DNA of 8,383 bases from an uncultured Pseudoflavonifractor sp. (GTDB lineage Bacteria; Bacillota_A; Clostridia; Oscillospirales; Oscillospiraceae): positions 1-8,383 of the forward strand of contig CANPNN010000050.1 in the NCBI GenBank assembly GCA_947575475.1. The letters are read 5' to 3'. The position numbers and the translations under genes were made by a program. The notes below the pieces were generated by a model, which saw nothing but the letters and a program-made list of their open reading frames with translations, did not search any database and had not been told where the DNA came from. This document shows, piece by piece, positions 1 to 5,415 of the stretch. Within the stretch, counting starts at the first letter, position 1. The number at the start of each line of letters is the position of its first letter.

Positions 1-869
1 TCCAGCTTGTCGCCGCCGGCGGAGTGGGGGGTCAGGAGAAGGTTGGGACAGTCCCAGAGGGGATGGTCTGCCGGGAGGGGTTCCGGCTCAGTCACGTCCA
101 AGGCCGCACCCCAGAGACGACCCGCCTTCAACGCCTCTGCCAGAGCCAGACAGTCCACCCCGGAGCCCCGGCCCGCATTGACCAGGATGGCGTCCGACTT
201 CATGAGGGCCAGCCGCCGGGCGTTTATCAGGTGGATGGTTTCGGGGGTCTCGGGCAGGGACATGGCTACCACGTCGGCCCGGGGGAGCCAGATATCCAGC
301 TCGGAGAGGGGGTGAAGCTCGTCTATCCCCGCCACCGGCTTTTCCGGGTGGCGGTTCAGGCCCACGGTGTGGGCGCCTAAGGCCCTGGCCAGTTGGGCAA
401 AATGACTTCCGATGTCCCCGGTCCCCAGCAGCAGGACGGTGGAGCCGTCAAAGCTCTTGACGATCCCCTCATCGGCCCAGCGGCGGGCGGTCTGGTTGTC
501 CCGGTAGGCGGGCAGGCGCTTCATGAGGGAGAGGGCGATGGCAAGCATATGCTCGGAGACGGCGGGGCCGTAACAGCCGACGGCGGAGGTCAGAGCGCAG
601 CCCTCGGGCAGGACCCCGGGGGCCAGATAGGGGGCCACCCCGGCGGACCAAGTTTGGAGCCACTTCAGATGAGGGCACTTGGACGGTTCCGACACCGGGG
701 GACAGCCGATAATGATGGTGGCCCGCCTTAGCTCCTCCTCCGGGGCGGTCCGTGCGTCCTTGGTCTGGTCGGCTACGGGGCGAAACAGGTGCTCCGCTTC
801 CGGCGCAGCGGCTTGGAAGGCTTCCCGCTCGGCTTGGGTCAGGCGAAGAAAGTTGAGGATGGTTTCCAT
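1..869 (-). CDS. D-2-hydroxyacid dehydrogenase, NAD(P)-dependent (3' end cut by window edge)
   Basis: Translating the minus strand from the ATG at 867-869 gives 289 residues running off the left edge without a stop. Family role: NAD(P)H-linked interconversion of 2-keto acids and D-2-hydroxy acids in the cytoplasm; the substrate (glyoxylate, hydroxypyruvate or another keto acid) cannot be told. The Rossmann nucleotide-binding motif GTGDIG is at residues 149-154. The catalytic triad of the family is visible: Arg234 in NAGRGS, Glu263 in EPEPLP and His282 in TPHSAGG. At the end of the second Rossmann strand the usual acidic residue is replaced by Asn172-Arg173, which hints at NADPH rather than NADH. 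An AAAGGAGG ribosome binding site lies 8 nt upstream of the ATG and a good promoter precedes it. Only a few tens of C-terminal residues should be missing. It is transcribed divergently from the SLH gene. Family call is firm; substrate is unknown. Confidence 0.93.
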   Translation of the reverse strand, partial: METILNFLRLTQAEREAFQAAAPEAEHLFRPVADQTKDARTAPEEELRRATIIIGCPPVSEPSKCPHLKWLQTWSAGVAPYLAPGVLPEGCALTSAVGCYGPAVSEHMLAIALSLMKRLPAYRDNQTARRWADEGIVKSFDGSTVLLLGTGDIGSHFAQLARALGAHTVGLNRHPEKPVAGIDELHPLSELDIWLPRADVVAMSLPETPETIHLINARRLALMKSDAILVNAGRGSGVDCLALAEALKAGRLWGAALDVTEPEPLPADHPLWDCPNLLLTPHSAGGDKL

Positions 870-895
870 AGCAAAGGCCTCCTTTGATTTCCACT

Positions 896-925
896 ATTAT
901 AAGGGAAAGGGACAGGGGATTGCAA
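896..925 (-). promoter_or_regulatory. Sigma-A-type promoter of the dehydrogenase gene
   Basis: On the minus strand, TTGCAA (-35, at 920-925) and a perfect TATAAT (-10, at 896-901) are separated by 18 bp. Transcription would start close upstream of the AAAGGAGG site and the ATG at 869. The -35 differs from consensus at two positions, and it is itself the self-complementary core of the dyad described separately. Confidence 0.7.
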
Positions 926-936
926 GGGATTGTCCC
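909..936. promoter_or_regulatory. Dyad between divergent promoters (possible shared operator)
   Basis: The arms GGGACA (909-914) and TGTCCC (931-936) are perfect inverted repeats around the self-complementary core TTGCAA (920-925), all sharing one centre between 922 and 923. The 5 nt between core and arm on each side do not pair. The element contains the -35 of the dehydrogenase promoter and overlaps the -35 of the SLH-recG promoter at 930-935, so a bound dimer could affect both. No regulator is identified. A chance occurrence in a G-rich intergenic stretch is possible. Confidence 0.35.
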
Positions 937-958
937 AAGATGAAAGTTGTGGTATGAT
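930..958 (+). promoter_or_regulatory. Sigma-A-type promoter of the SLH-recG operon
   Basis: TTGTCC (-35, 930-935), a 17-bp spacer and TATGAT (-10, 953-958) lie about 30 nt upstream of the SLH-protein ATG at 988. The -10 differs from TATAAT at one position and the spacing is ideal. No clear promoter was found in the short gaps before recG, the cysteine-motif gene or tetR, so this may drive all four genes. Confidence 0.7.
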
Positions 959-987
959 AGAAACAAAAGAAAAGAAGGACGGAGGCC

Positions 988-2127
988 ATGAAAAAGGGAC
1001 GCTTTTATTTGGCAGGTCTGCTGACAGCGCTTTGCCTTCTGCAGCCCCTTTCCGCGCAGGGAGAGGAGAGCTTGCATAAGCCCTCCCCTTGGGCGGCGGA
1101 GAGTATAGGGGAGATCGTGACTTTGGGGTTTGTACCGGAGGAGCTTCTGTTTGGATATCAGTGGGAGATCACCCGGAAGGAGTTTGCGGAGGTCGCCCTT
1201 CGGTTTTTGGCGGTCCAGTACAATTACTACGACGGCTATGGGGCCGACCTCATCACATGGGTAGACCGCTTTCTGAGTTCCCCCCAGGGGGCCGGGAAGC
1301 TGACGCTGACCAAAGCCGACTGCTTTGCCCTGGTGCCGGAGGAACAGAGGGAGATGTGGGGACAAGACCCGGAGGAGTGGGATTGGGATTCTCTGCTCCA
1401 TTGGATGGAACCTTTCTCCGACATGGACCCAGATGAGGGCTTCTACTATATCAATTCTGCCTACCTTTTGGGCATTATCAACGGCCGGGAGGACGGCACC
1501 TTCGGCCCCGACGACCCCATCACCCGGCAGGAGGCGGCCTGTATGCTGGACCGGACCTACCGGGTCTACGCCGGAGAGGATACCGCCTTTGATGCCGCGG
1601 CCGATCTTCCCCCCTTTACCGACCGGGAGGCCATCGGGACTTGGGCGGAGGAGAGCGTGGCACTCATGGTCCAAAACGGCGTGATGAAGGGGGTGGAGGA
1701 GGGCCTCTTTTCTCCCACGACAGGGTATACCCGGGAGCAGTGCTATGTCACCTTCCTGCGGCTCTATGAGAATATGCCCGCCAGCCGGGGCAGGGAGAAC
1801 GTGGATCGGCTCTGTACCCGGGAGGAGGAGCTGGCGAAGATCAGGCCCGGCGGTTTCCTCGTCCGGGCGGATGTATGTTTTGAAAATGAACTGGCCACGG
1901 TGGTGCTGGCCTACTACGGCGGCCTCCCCCGCGGCGCTTCCTACAACCGCTTTTTCATTGTCTATGAGGCCGGCGGGAGACGAGCGGTTGGCGCGTCCCC
2001 TTGGACGGAGAGAGGCAGCTTCCGCCCCTCCGACGACGGCGAGGGGGCCGTTTATAAATCGGGATATGAGGAGTACCGCTTGGACCTGCGCACCGGGAAA
2101 TCAGTTCTCCTGCCCCCCACCCAGTAA
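988..2127 (+). CDS. Exported SLH-domain (S-layer homology) protein
   Basis: The product has 379 residues. The N-terminus is a signal peptide: Lys2, Lys3 and Arg5, a hydrophobic core at about 7-18, and probable cleavage after Ala23. A cysteine at position 16 is not in a proper lipobox, so secretion by signal peptidase I is more likely than lipidation. Three SLH repeats can be seen. The first, at about 34-76, is degenerate. The second, at about 143-194, has FSDMD followed by GIINGREDGTFGPDDPITRQE. The third, at about 209-260, has FTD followed by GVMKGVEEGLFSPTTGYTRE. SLH modules usually bind pyruvylated secondary cell-wall polymer at the cell surface. A charged insert of about 65 residues separates the first two repeats, and the C-terminal domain (about 265-379) is not recognised. 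AAGGA at 975-979 gives an 8-nt spacing to the ATG; a GGAGG at 981-985 is too close. recG follows 46 nt downstream with no terminator seen between them. Confidence 0.88.
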   Translation: MKKGRFYLAGLLTALCLLQPLSAQGEESLHKPSPWAAESIGEIVTLGFVPEELLFGYQWEITRKEFAEVALRFLAVQYNYYDGYGADLITWVDRFLSSPQGAGKLTLTKADCFALVPEEQREMWGQDPEEWDWDSLLHWMEPFSDMDPDEGFYYINSAYLLGIINGREDGTFGPDDPITRQEAACMLDRTYRVYAGEDTAFDAAADLPPFTDREAIGTWAEESVALMVQNGVMKGVEEGLFSPTTGYTREQCYVTFLRLYENMPASRGRENVDRLCTREEELAKIRPGGFLVRADVCFENELATVVLAYYGGLPRGASYNRFFIVYEAGGRRAVGASPWTERGSFRPSDDGEGAVYKSGYEEYRLDLRTGKSVLLPPTQ

Positions 2128-2159
2128 ATTTTATTCTGAAATTATCCCAAGGCGGAGAG

Positions 2160-2165
2160 AGGAGG
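2160..2165 (+). promoter_or_regulatory. Ribosome binding site that fixes the GTG start of recG
   Basis: AGGAGG lies 8 nt before the GTG at 2174-2176. It settles the start, because the recG reading frame stays open for 143 more codons upstream, back to an ATG at 1745, overlapping the SLH gene in another frame. Confidence 0.85.
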
Positions 2166-2173
2166 CGAACACC

Positions 2174-4222
2174 GTGGACCTGCAGACTAAACTGGACACC
2201 TTCCCTGGCATCGGCCCGGCGAGGGCCAAGGCCCTGAAAAAGCTGGGCCTTACGACGGTGGGCGACCTCCTGTCCTACTATCCAAGGGCCTACGAGGACC
2301 GGACCAGGGTGTACGCCATCTCCAACGCCCCCGCCGACCTTCCCGTGTGCGTGTCCGCTATGGTGGCGGATACCCCCAGCGTATCCCGCATCCGCAAGGG
2401 GCTGAACGTGACCAAGTGCCGCATTGTGGACCACACCGGCTCGGCCCAGGTCACCTTTTTCAACCAGGATTATGTCCGCCACGCCCTAATGCCGGGGGAG
2501 AGCTATATTTTTTACGGCAAACTGGAGGTCATGGGCCGCCACCGGCAGTTTACCAACCCGGTCTTCGAGCGGGAGGACAAGACCCGGTTCACCGGGCGGA
2601 TCATGCCGGTCTATCCCCTCACTGCCGGGGTGAGCAATAACCTGCTGGCAGGGCTGGCCCTGCCCAGCGTGGAGGAATGTGCCGCCCTGGTCCCTGACCA
2701 GCTCCCCGACGCTCTGCGGTTGGAGCATGGGCTGTGTACGGCAGAGTATGCCTGTCAAAACGTCCACTTCCCGGCGGATACGGAGGCCTTGGCAGTGGCC
2801 AGGCGCCGCCTGGTCTTTGAGGAGCTGTTTTTTCTCTCCTGCGGCATGTCCTTTCTGCGGAGACGGCGGACAGGGGCGGAGGGGAGGCCCTTTCCTCGGC
2901 GGGAGACGGCGGAGTTTCTGCCCCTCCTTCCTTTCGCTCCCACAGGGGCCCAGAGGAGGGCCATGGAGGAGATCTCTGCCGACCTTGTCTCGGGAAAGCC
3001 CATGAACCGCCTGATTCAGGGGGATGTGGGATCGGGCAAGACGGCGGTGGCGGCCTATGCCGCCTGGACCGCCCACGCCGCGGGAGCCCAGACCGCCATG
3101 ATGGCCCCCACGGAGATCCTGGCCCACCAGCATTTCGAGACCCTGACCAGGCTTCTGGCTCCGGCCCGGATCGTGGTGGGTCTTCTCACCGGGAGTATGA
3201 GGGCCGCCGAGAAGAGATCGGTCCGAGCCGCCCTGGCCCGGGGGGACATCCACCTTATTGTGGGGACCCACGCCCTTCTCTCGGAGGGGGTGGAGTACGC
3301 CGATTTGGGGCTGGTCATCACCGACGAGCAGCACCGCTTCGGGGTTGCCCAGCGCTCCGCCCTCAGCTCCAAGGCAAAAGCGCCCCCCCATGTGCTGGTC
3401 ATGTCGGCCACCCCCATCCCCCGGACGTTGGCCCTGCTCATCTATGGGGACCTGGACGTGACCATTATCGACGAGCTGCCCCCCGGACGGACCCCTGTGG
3501 AGACCTATCTGGTGGGGGAGGATAAGCGGGCCAGAATGTACAATTTTATCCGCAAAAATGCGGCCCAGGGCCGCCAGGTCTATATTATCTGCCCTGCCGT
3601 GGAGGAGGGAGAGGGGAGCGATCTGAAGGCGGTGACCGCCTACGCTAAGACCCTCTCTGAGCAGGTCTTTTCCGATCTGCGGGTGGCCTTTGTCCACGGG
3701 AAATTGAAGAGCAGGGACAAGGAATCGGTGATGGCCGCCTTCTCCCGGGGGGAGATCGACGTGCTGGTATCCACCACCGTGGTGGAGGTGGGGGTGGACG
3801 TGCCCAACGCCAGCCTGATGGTCATCGAGAACGCCGAGCGGTTCGGCCTCTCCCAGCTTCACCAGCTTCGGGGGAGAGTGGGCCGGGGCCATTGGCAGTC
3901 CTACTGCGTGCTGGTGACGGCCAACCGCTCCTCCGAAACCCTGGAGCGGCTCAGATACTTTACCAAAACCACCGACGGCTTCAAGATCGCGGAGAAGGAC
4001 CTGGAGCTCCGCGGCCCCGGCGACTTCTTCGGCCAGCGCCAGCACGGTCTGCCTACCCTGCAGGCCGCCGACCTGGCGGGGGACACCCGGGTTTTGAAGG
4101 AGGCCCAGGACGCGGCGGAGGAGCTGCTGCGGACGGACCCGAATCTGTCTGCCCCCGGGCACAGGGGGGTCAGGGAAAAGGTCCGGCGGCTCTTCGCCGA
4201 GGACGGAGATATCTTTAATTAG
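2174..4222 (+). CDS. recG: ATP-dependent DNA helicase RecG
   Basis: RecG is a superfamily 2 double-strand DNA translocase that remodels stalled replication forks and branch-migrates Holliday junctions in the cytoplasm. The 682-residue product matches the normal RecG length. A helix-hairpin-helix-like start (FPGIGPARAKALKKLG, 10-25) leads into the OB-fold wedge domain (about 57-135), which splits the fork. The helicase core has Walker A GDVGSGKT (283-290), the DEQH box (384-387, with RFGV after it), SATPIPRT (411-418) and motif VI QLRGRVGRG (564-572). The C-terminal part has the typical DLELRGPGDFFGQRQHG (609-625). Translation starts at GTG 2174, supported by an AGGAGG 8 nt upstream and by the start of homology. 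The gene sits 46 nt after the SLH gene and 25 nt before the cysteine-motif gene, so it is probably cotranscribed with both. No motif is missing and there is no sign of damage. Confidence 0.98.
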   Translation: MDLQTKLDTFPGIGPARAKALKKLGLTTVGDLLSYYPRAYEDRTRVYAISNAPADLPVCVSAMVADTPSVSRIRKGLNVTKCRIVDHTGSAQVTFFNQDYVRHALMPGESYIFYGKLEVMGRHRQFTNPVFEREDKTRFTGRIMPVYPLTAGVSNNLLAGLALPSVEECAALVPDQLPDALRLEHGLCTAEYACQNVHFPADTEALAVARRRLVFEELFFLSCGMSFLRRRRTGAEGRPFPRRETAEFLPLLPFAPTGAQRRAMEEISADLVSGKPMNRLIQGDVGSGKTAVAAYAAWTAHAAGAQTAMMAPTEILAHQHFETLTRLLAPARIVVGLLTGSMRAAEKRSVRAALARGDIHLIVGTHALLSEGVEYADLGLVITDEQHRFGVAQRSALSSKAKAPPHVLVMSATPIPRTLALLIYGDLDVTIIDELPPGRTPVETYLVGEDKRARMYNFIRKNAAQGRQVYIICPAVEEGEGSDLKAVTAYAKTLSEQVFSDLRVAFVHGKLKSRDKESVMAAFSRGEIDVLVSTTVVEVGVDVPNASLMVIENAERFGLSQLHQLRGRVGRGHWQSYCVLVTANRSSETLERLRYFTKTTDGFKIAEKDLELRGPGDFFGQRQHGLPTLQAADLAGDTRVLKEAQDAAEELLRTDPNLSAPGHRGVREKVRRLFAEDGDIFN

Positions 4223-4247
4223 ACTGGAGAAAGAGAGGAACTTACCG

Positions 4248-4631
4248 ATGACATATCTGGAAAAAGCAAAGACCCTTCGGGAGGACGAGGGGGTCCACTA
4301 TAACTGCTTTCAGGCGGTTTTGCTGCCCTTTTGTGAGGAATACGGCCTGGACCCCGACGCCGCCATGCGGGCGGGGACCTTTCTCAATGCGGGGATGCGC
4401 CATGGCTCGACCTGCGGCGCAGTGGCGGGAGCTCTGGCGGTGCTGGGGCTGGCGGAGCAGGATAACCAGGCGGGACCCGAGCTGCTCCGCCGCTTTCGGG
4501 AGAAAAACGGAGCCTTGGCCTGCGCCGAGCTGTTGAAGGCCGCCGCGGACCGGGGGGAGGAGCGGAAGCCCCACTGTGACCGGATGGTCTATGACGCGGT
4601 CCGGATGGTGGAACAACTGCTGAAAGAGTAA
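4248..4631 (+). CDS. C_GCAxxG_C_C family putative redox protein
   Basis: The product is a 127-residue protein with no signal peptide or membrane segment, predicted to be cytoplasmic. It shows the spaced cysteines of the C_GCAxxG_C_C family: Cys20 (YNCFQA), Cys56 in GSTCGAVAGAL (53-63), Cys92 (ALACAEL) and Cys110 (HCDRM). Cys29 is an additional cysteine. The family is thought to be redox-active or metal/cluster-binding from its conserved cysteines, but no reaction is established to my knowledge. A GAGAGGA ribosome binding site precedes the ATG by 8 nt. It lies 25 nt after recG and 31 nt before tetR and is probably part of the same transcript. Its position next to the regulator and the flavin reductase may point to a shared redox role, but it could equally be a passenger in the operon. 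Confidence 0.88.
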   Translation: MTYLEKAKTLREDEGVHYNCFQAVLLPFCEEYGLDPDAAMRAGTFLNAGMRHGSTCGAVAGALAVLGLAEQDNQAGPELLRRFREKNGALACAELLKAAADRGEERKPHCDRMVYDAVRMVEQLLKE

Positions 4632-4662
4632 CGCCCGGGGAACGGGGAAAGAGGGGAGCCAT

Positions 4663-5259
4663 ATGAAGGAAAAACTCACCAGCCGGGATATTCAGGCCCA
4701 GGAGACCCGGGAAAAGCTGCTGCGGACCTCTATGGAGCTCATTGCCAAAGAGGGCTACCGGAACGTGACCATCAGCCGGATCTGCAAGGAGTGCGGGGTG
4801 TCGGTGGGGACTTTCTACCAATATTTTGGGGCCAAGCGGGATATTATCGTGCTGATGGACCGGGAGCACAATGAATATTTGAGTACGGCCTGCCAGTTGG
4901 ATGGGGCCAGGAGCGCCCGGCAGCTTTATCTCGACTTTGTGGAGAAGTATATGGAACGCATCGAGGACAGCGGACTTGCCCTATCCAAGTCCCTGATGCT
5001 GGGCCAGCTGGAGGACAATGTGGGCGACGATGAGGCGGGAGTCCACCTTCAGCGGGAGTTCTTGGGAAAGGTCTTAGCCCACGGCCGAAGGACGGGAGAA
5101 TTTTCTTCCAAGGCGATGGAAGACGAGGAATTTTTCGAGGTATTTTCCGTTACCATCAACGGTATTTTGATCACATGGTTCCTCAACCATGAGAGCATCG
5201 ATCTAAAACCATATGGGTGCAAGCATCTGGGACGGCTGCTGGAGCTGCTGGTGGACTGA
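4663..5259 (+). CDS. TetR/AcrR-family transcriptional regulator
   Basis: The product is 198 residues, typical for TetR dimers. The N-terminal DNA-binding domain spans about 13-62, with the helix-turn-helix at about 36-55 (TISRICKECG followed by VSVGTFYQYF), the standard TetR recognition-helix pattern, then AKRDII. Residues about 75-198 form the variable ligand-binding and dimerisation part, which gives no clue to the ligand. A GAGGGGAG ribosome binding site lies just upstream of the ATG. It is the last gene before the terminator at 5282-5310. Directly beyond that is the reductase promoter with a palindromic operator over its start site, so the simplest reading is that this protein represses the reductase until a substrate or related ligand binds. 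No similar site was noticed ahead of tetR itself, so autoregulation is not evident. Family is firm; target and ligand are inferred. Confidence 0.93.
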   Translation: MKEKLTSRDIQAQETREKLLRTSMELIAKEGYRNVTISRICKECGVSVGTFYQYFGAKRDIIVLMDREHNEYLSTACQLDGARSARQLYLDFVEKYMERIEDSGLALSKSLMLGQLEDNVGDDEAGVHLQREFLGKVLAHGRRTGEFSSKAMEDEEFFEVFSVTINGILITWFLNHESIDLKPYGCKHLGRLLELLVD

Positions 5260-5281
5260 AAACAGAGAAAAATGGAAAGGG

Positions 5282-5310
5282 AGGAGCTGCCCCAAGGGCG
5301 GCTCCTTTTT
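5282..5310 (+). terminator. Rho-independent terminator after tetR
   Basis: The arms AGGAGCTGCC (5282-5291) and GGCGGCTCCT (5297-5306) form a 10-bp stem with one T-G wobble and a 5-nt loop, followed directly by a run of T (5306-5310). It separates the tetR transcript from the reductase promoter, so the reductase is probably its own unit. Confidence 0.88.
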
Positions 5311-5335
5311 ATGTGATAATTTTGACGTTTAGATA

Positions 5336-5364
5336 TTGACAATAAGGTTTCGATTGAATATAAT
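5336..5364 (+). promoter_or_regulatory. Consensus sigma-A promoter of the flavin reductase
   Basis: TTGACA (5336-5341), exactly 17 bp, then TATAAT (5359-5364) is a perfect match to the vegetative promoter consensus, in an AT-rich patch unlike the GC-rich surroundings. Transcription should start near 5371, inside the palindromic operator. Such a strong promoter with an operator on its start site is typical of a gene kept off by a repressor and strongly expressed on induction. Confidence 0.9.
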
Positions 5365-5369
5365 TTGAG

Positions 5370-5391
5370 TGAACGTAGTTCAGTGAACTAC
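5370..5391. promoter_or_regulatory. Palindromic operator over the reductase transcription start (probable TetR site)
   Basis: Three half-sites alternate in orientation: TGAAC (5370-5374), GTTCA (5378-5382) and TGAAC (5384-5388). They make two overlapping perfect palindromes. One is TGAAC-GTA-GTTCA, centred on 5376; the other is GTAGTTCA-G-TGAACTAC (5375-5391), centred on 5383. The block starts 5 nt after the -10 box and covers the expected start site, so binding should block initiation. Size and symmetry fit a TetR dimer, and a TetR gene ends about 110 nt upstream. As RNA, GTAGTT and AACTAC could also pair as a 6-bp leader hairpin. The protein-site link is inferred. Confidence 0.78.
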
Positions 5392-5401
5392 ACTTATTGG
5401 A

Positions 5402-5407
5402 AAGGAG
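5402..5407 (+). promoter_or_regulatory. Ribosome binding site of the reductase
   Basis: AAGGAG lies 8 nt before the ATG at 5416 but only 2 nt before the in-frame ATG at 5410, so 5416 is chosen as the start. The frame is also open back to a TTG at 5365, but that lies upstream of the ribosome binding site and at or before the expected transcript start. Confidence 0.82.
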
Positions 5408-5415
5408 AAATGAGA

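Noticed and set aside
469..1674. Minus-strand open frame of 401 codons spanning the dehydrogenase and SLH regions
   Set aside because: It crosses the divergent promoter region and both real genes in the wrong frame. The true dehydrogenase frame with full catalytic motifs is a different one.
1745..2173. In-frame upstream extension of recG by 143 codons to an ATG at 1745
   Set aside because: It overlaps the SLH gene in another frame, has no RecG similarity, and the GTG at 2174 has a strong AGGAGG at ideal spacing exactly where homology begins.
2128..2173. Possible terminator or separate promoter between the SLH gene and recG
   Set aside because: The short AT-rich stretch has neither a GC-rich hairpin with a T run nor a -35/-10 pair at acceptable spacing.
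2486..4162. Long minus-strand open frame of 558 codons opposite recG
   Set aside because: It is low-complexity, Gly/His/Gln-rich shadow translation of a GC-rich conserved gene, with no domain and no supported start.
5375..5391. The palindrome as a transcription attenuator hairpin
   Set aside because: Only a 6-bp stem is possible without a T run after it. The symmetry and position fit a DNA operator better.
5365..5415. TTG (5365) or ATG (5410) as the start of the reductase
   Set aside because: The TTG lies at or before the expected transcription start and upstream of the ribosome binding site. The ATG at 5410 is only 2 nt from GGAG. The ATG at 5416 has the right spacing and starts a proper lipoprotein signal.
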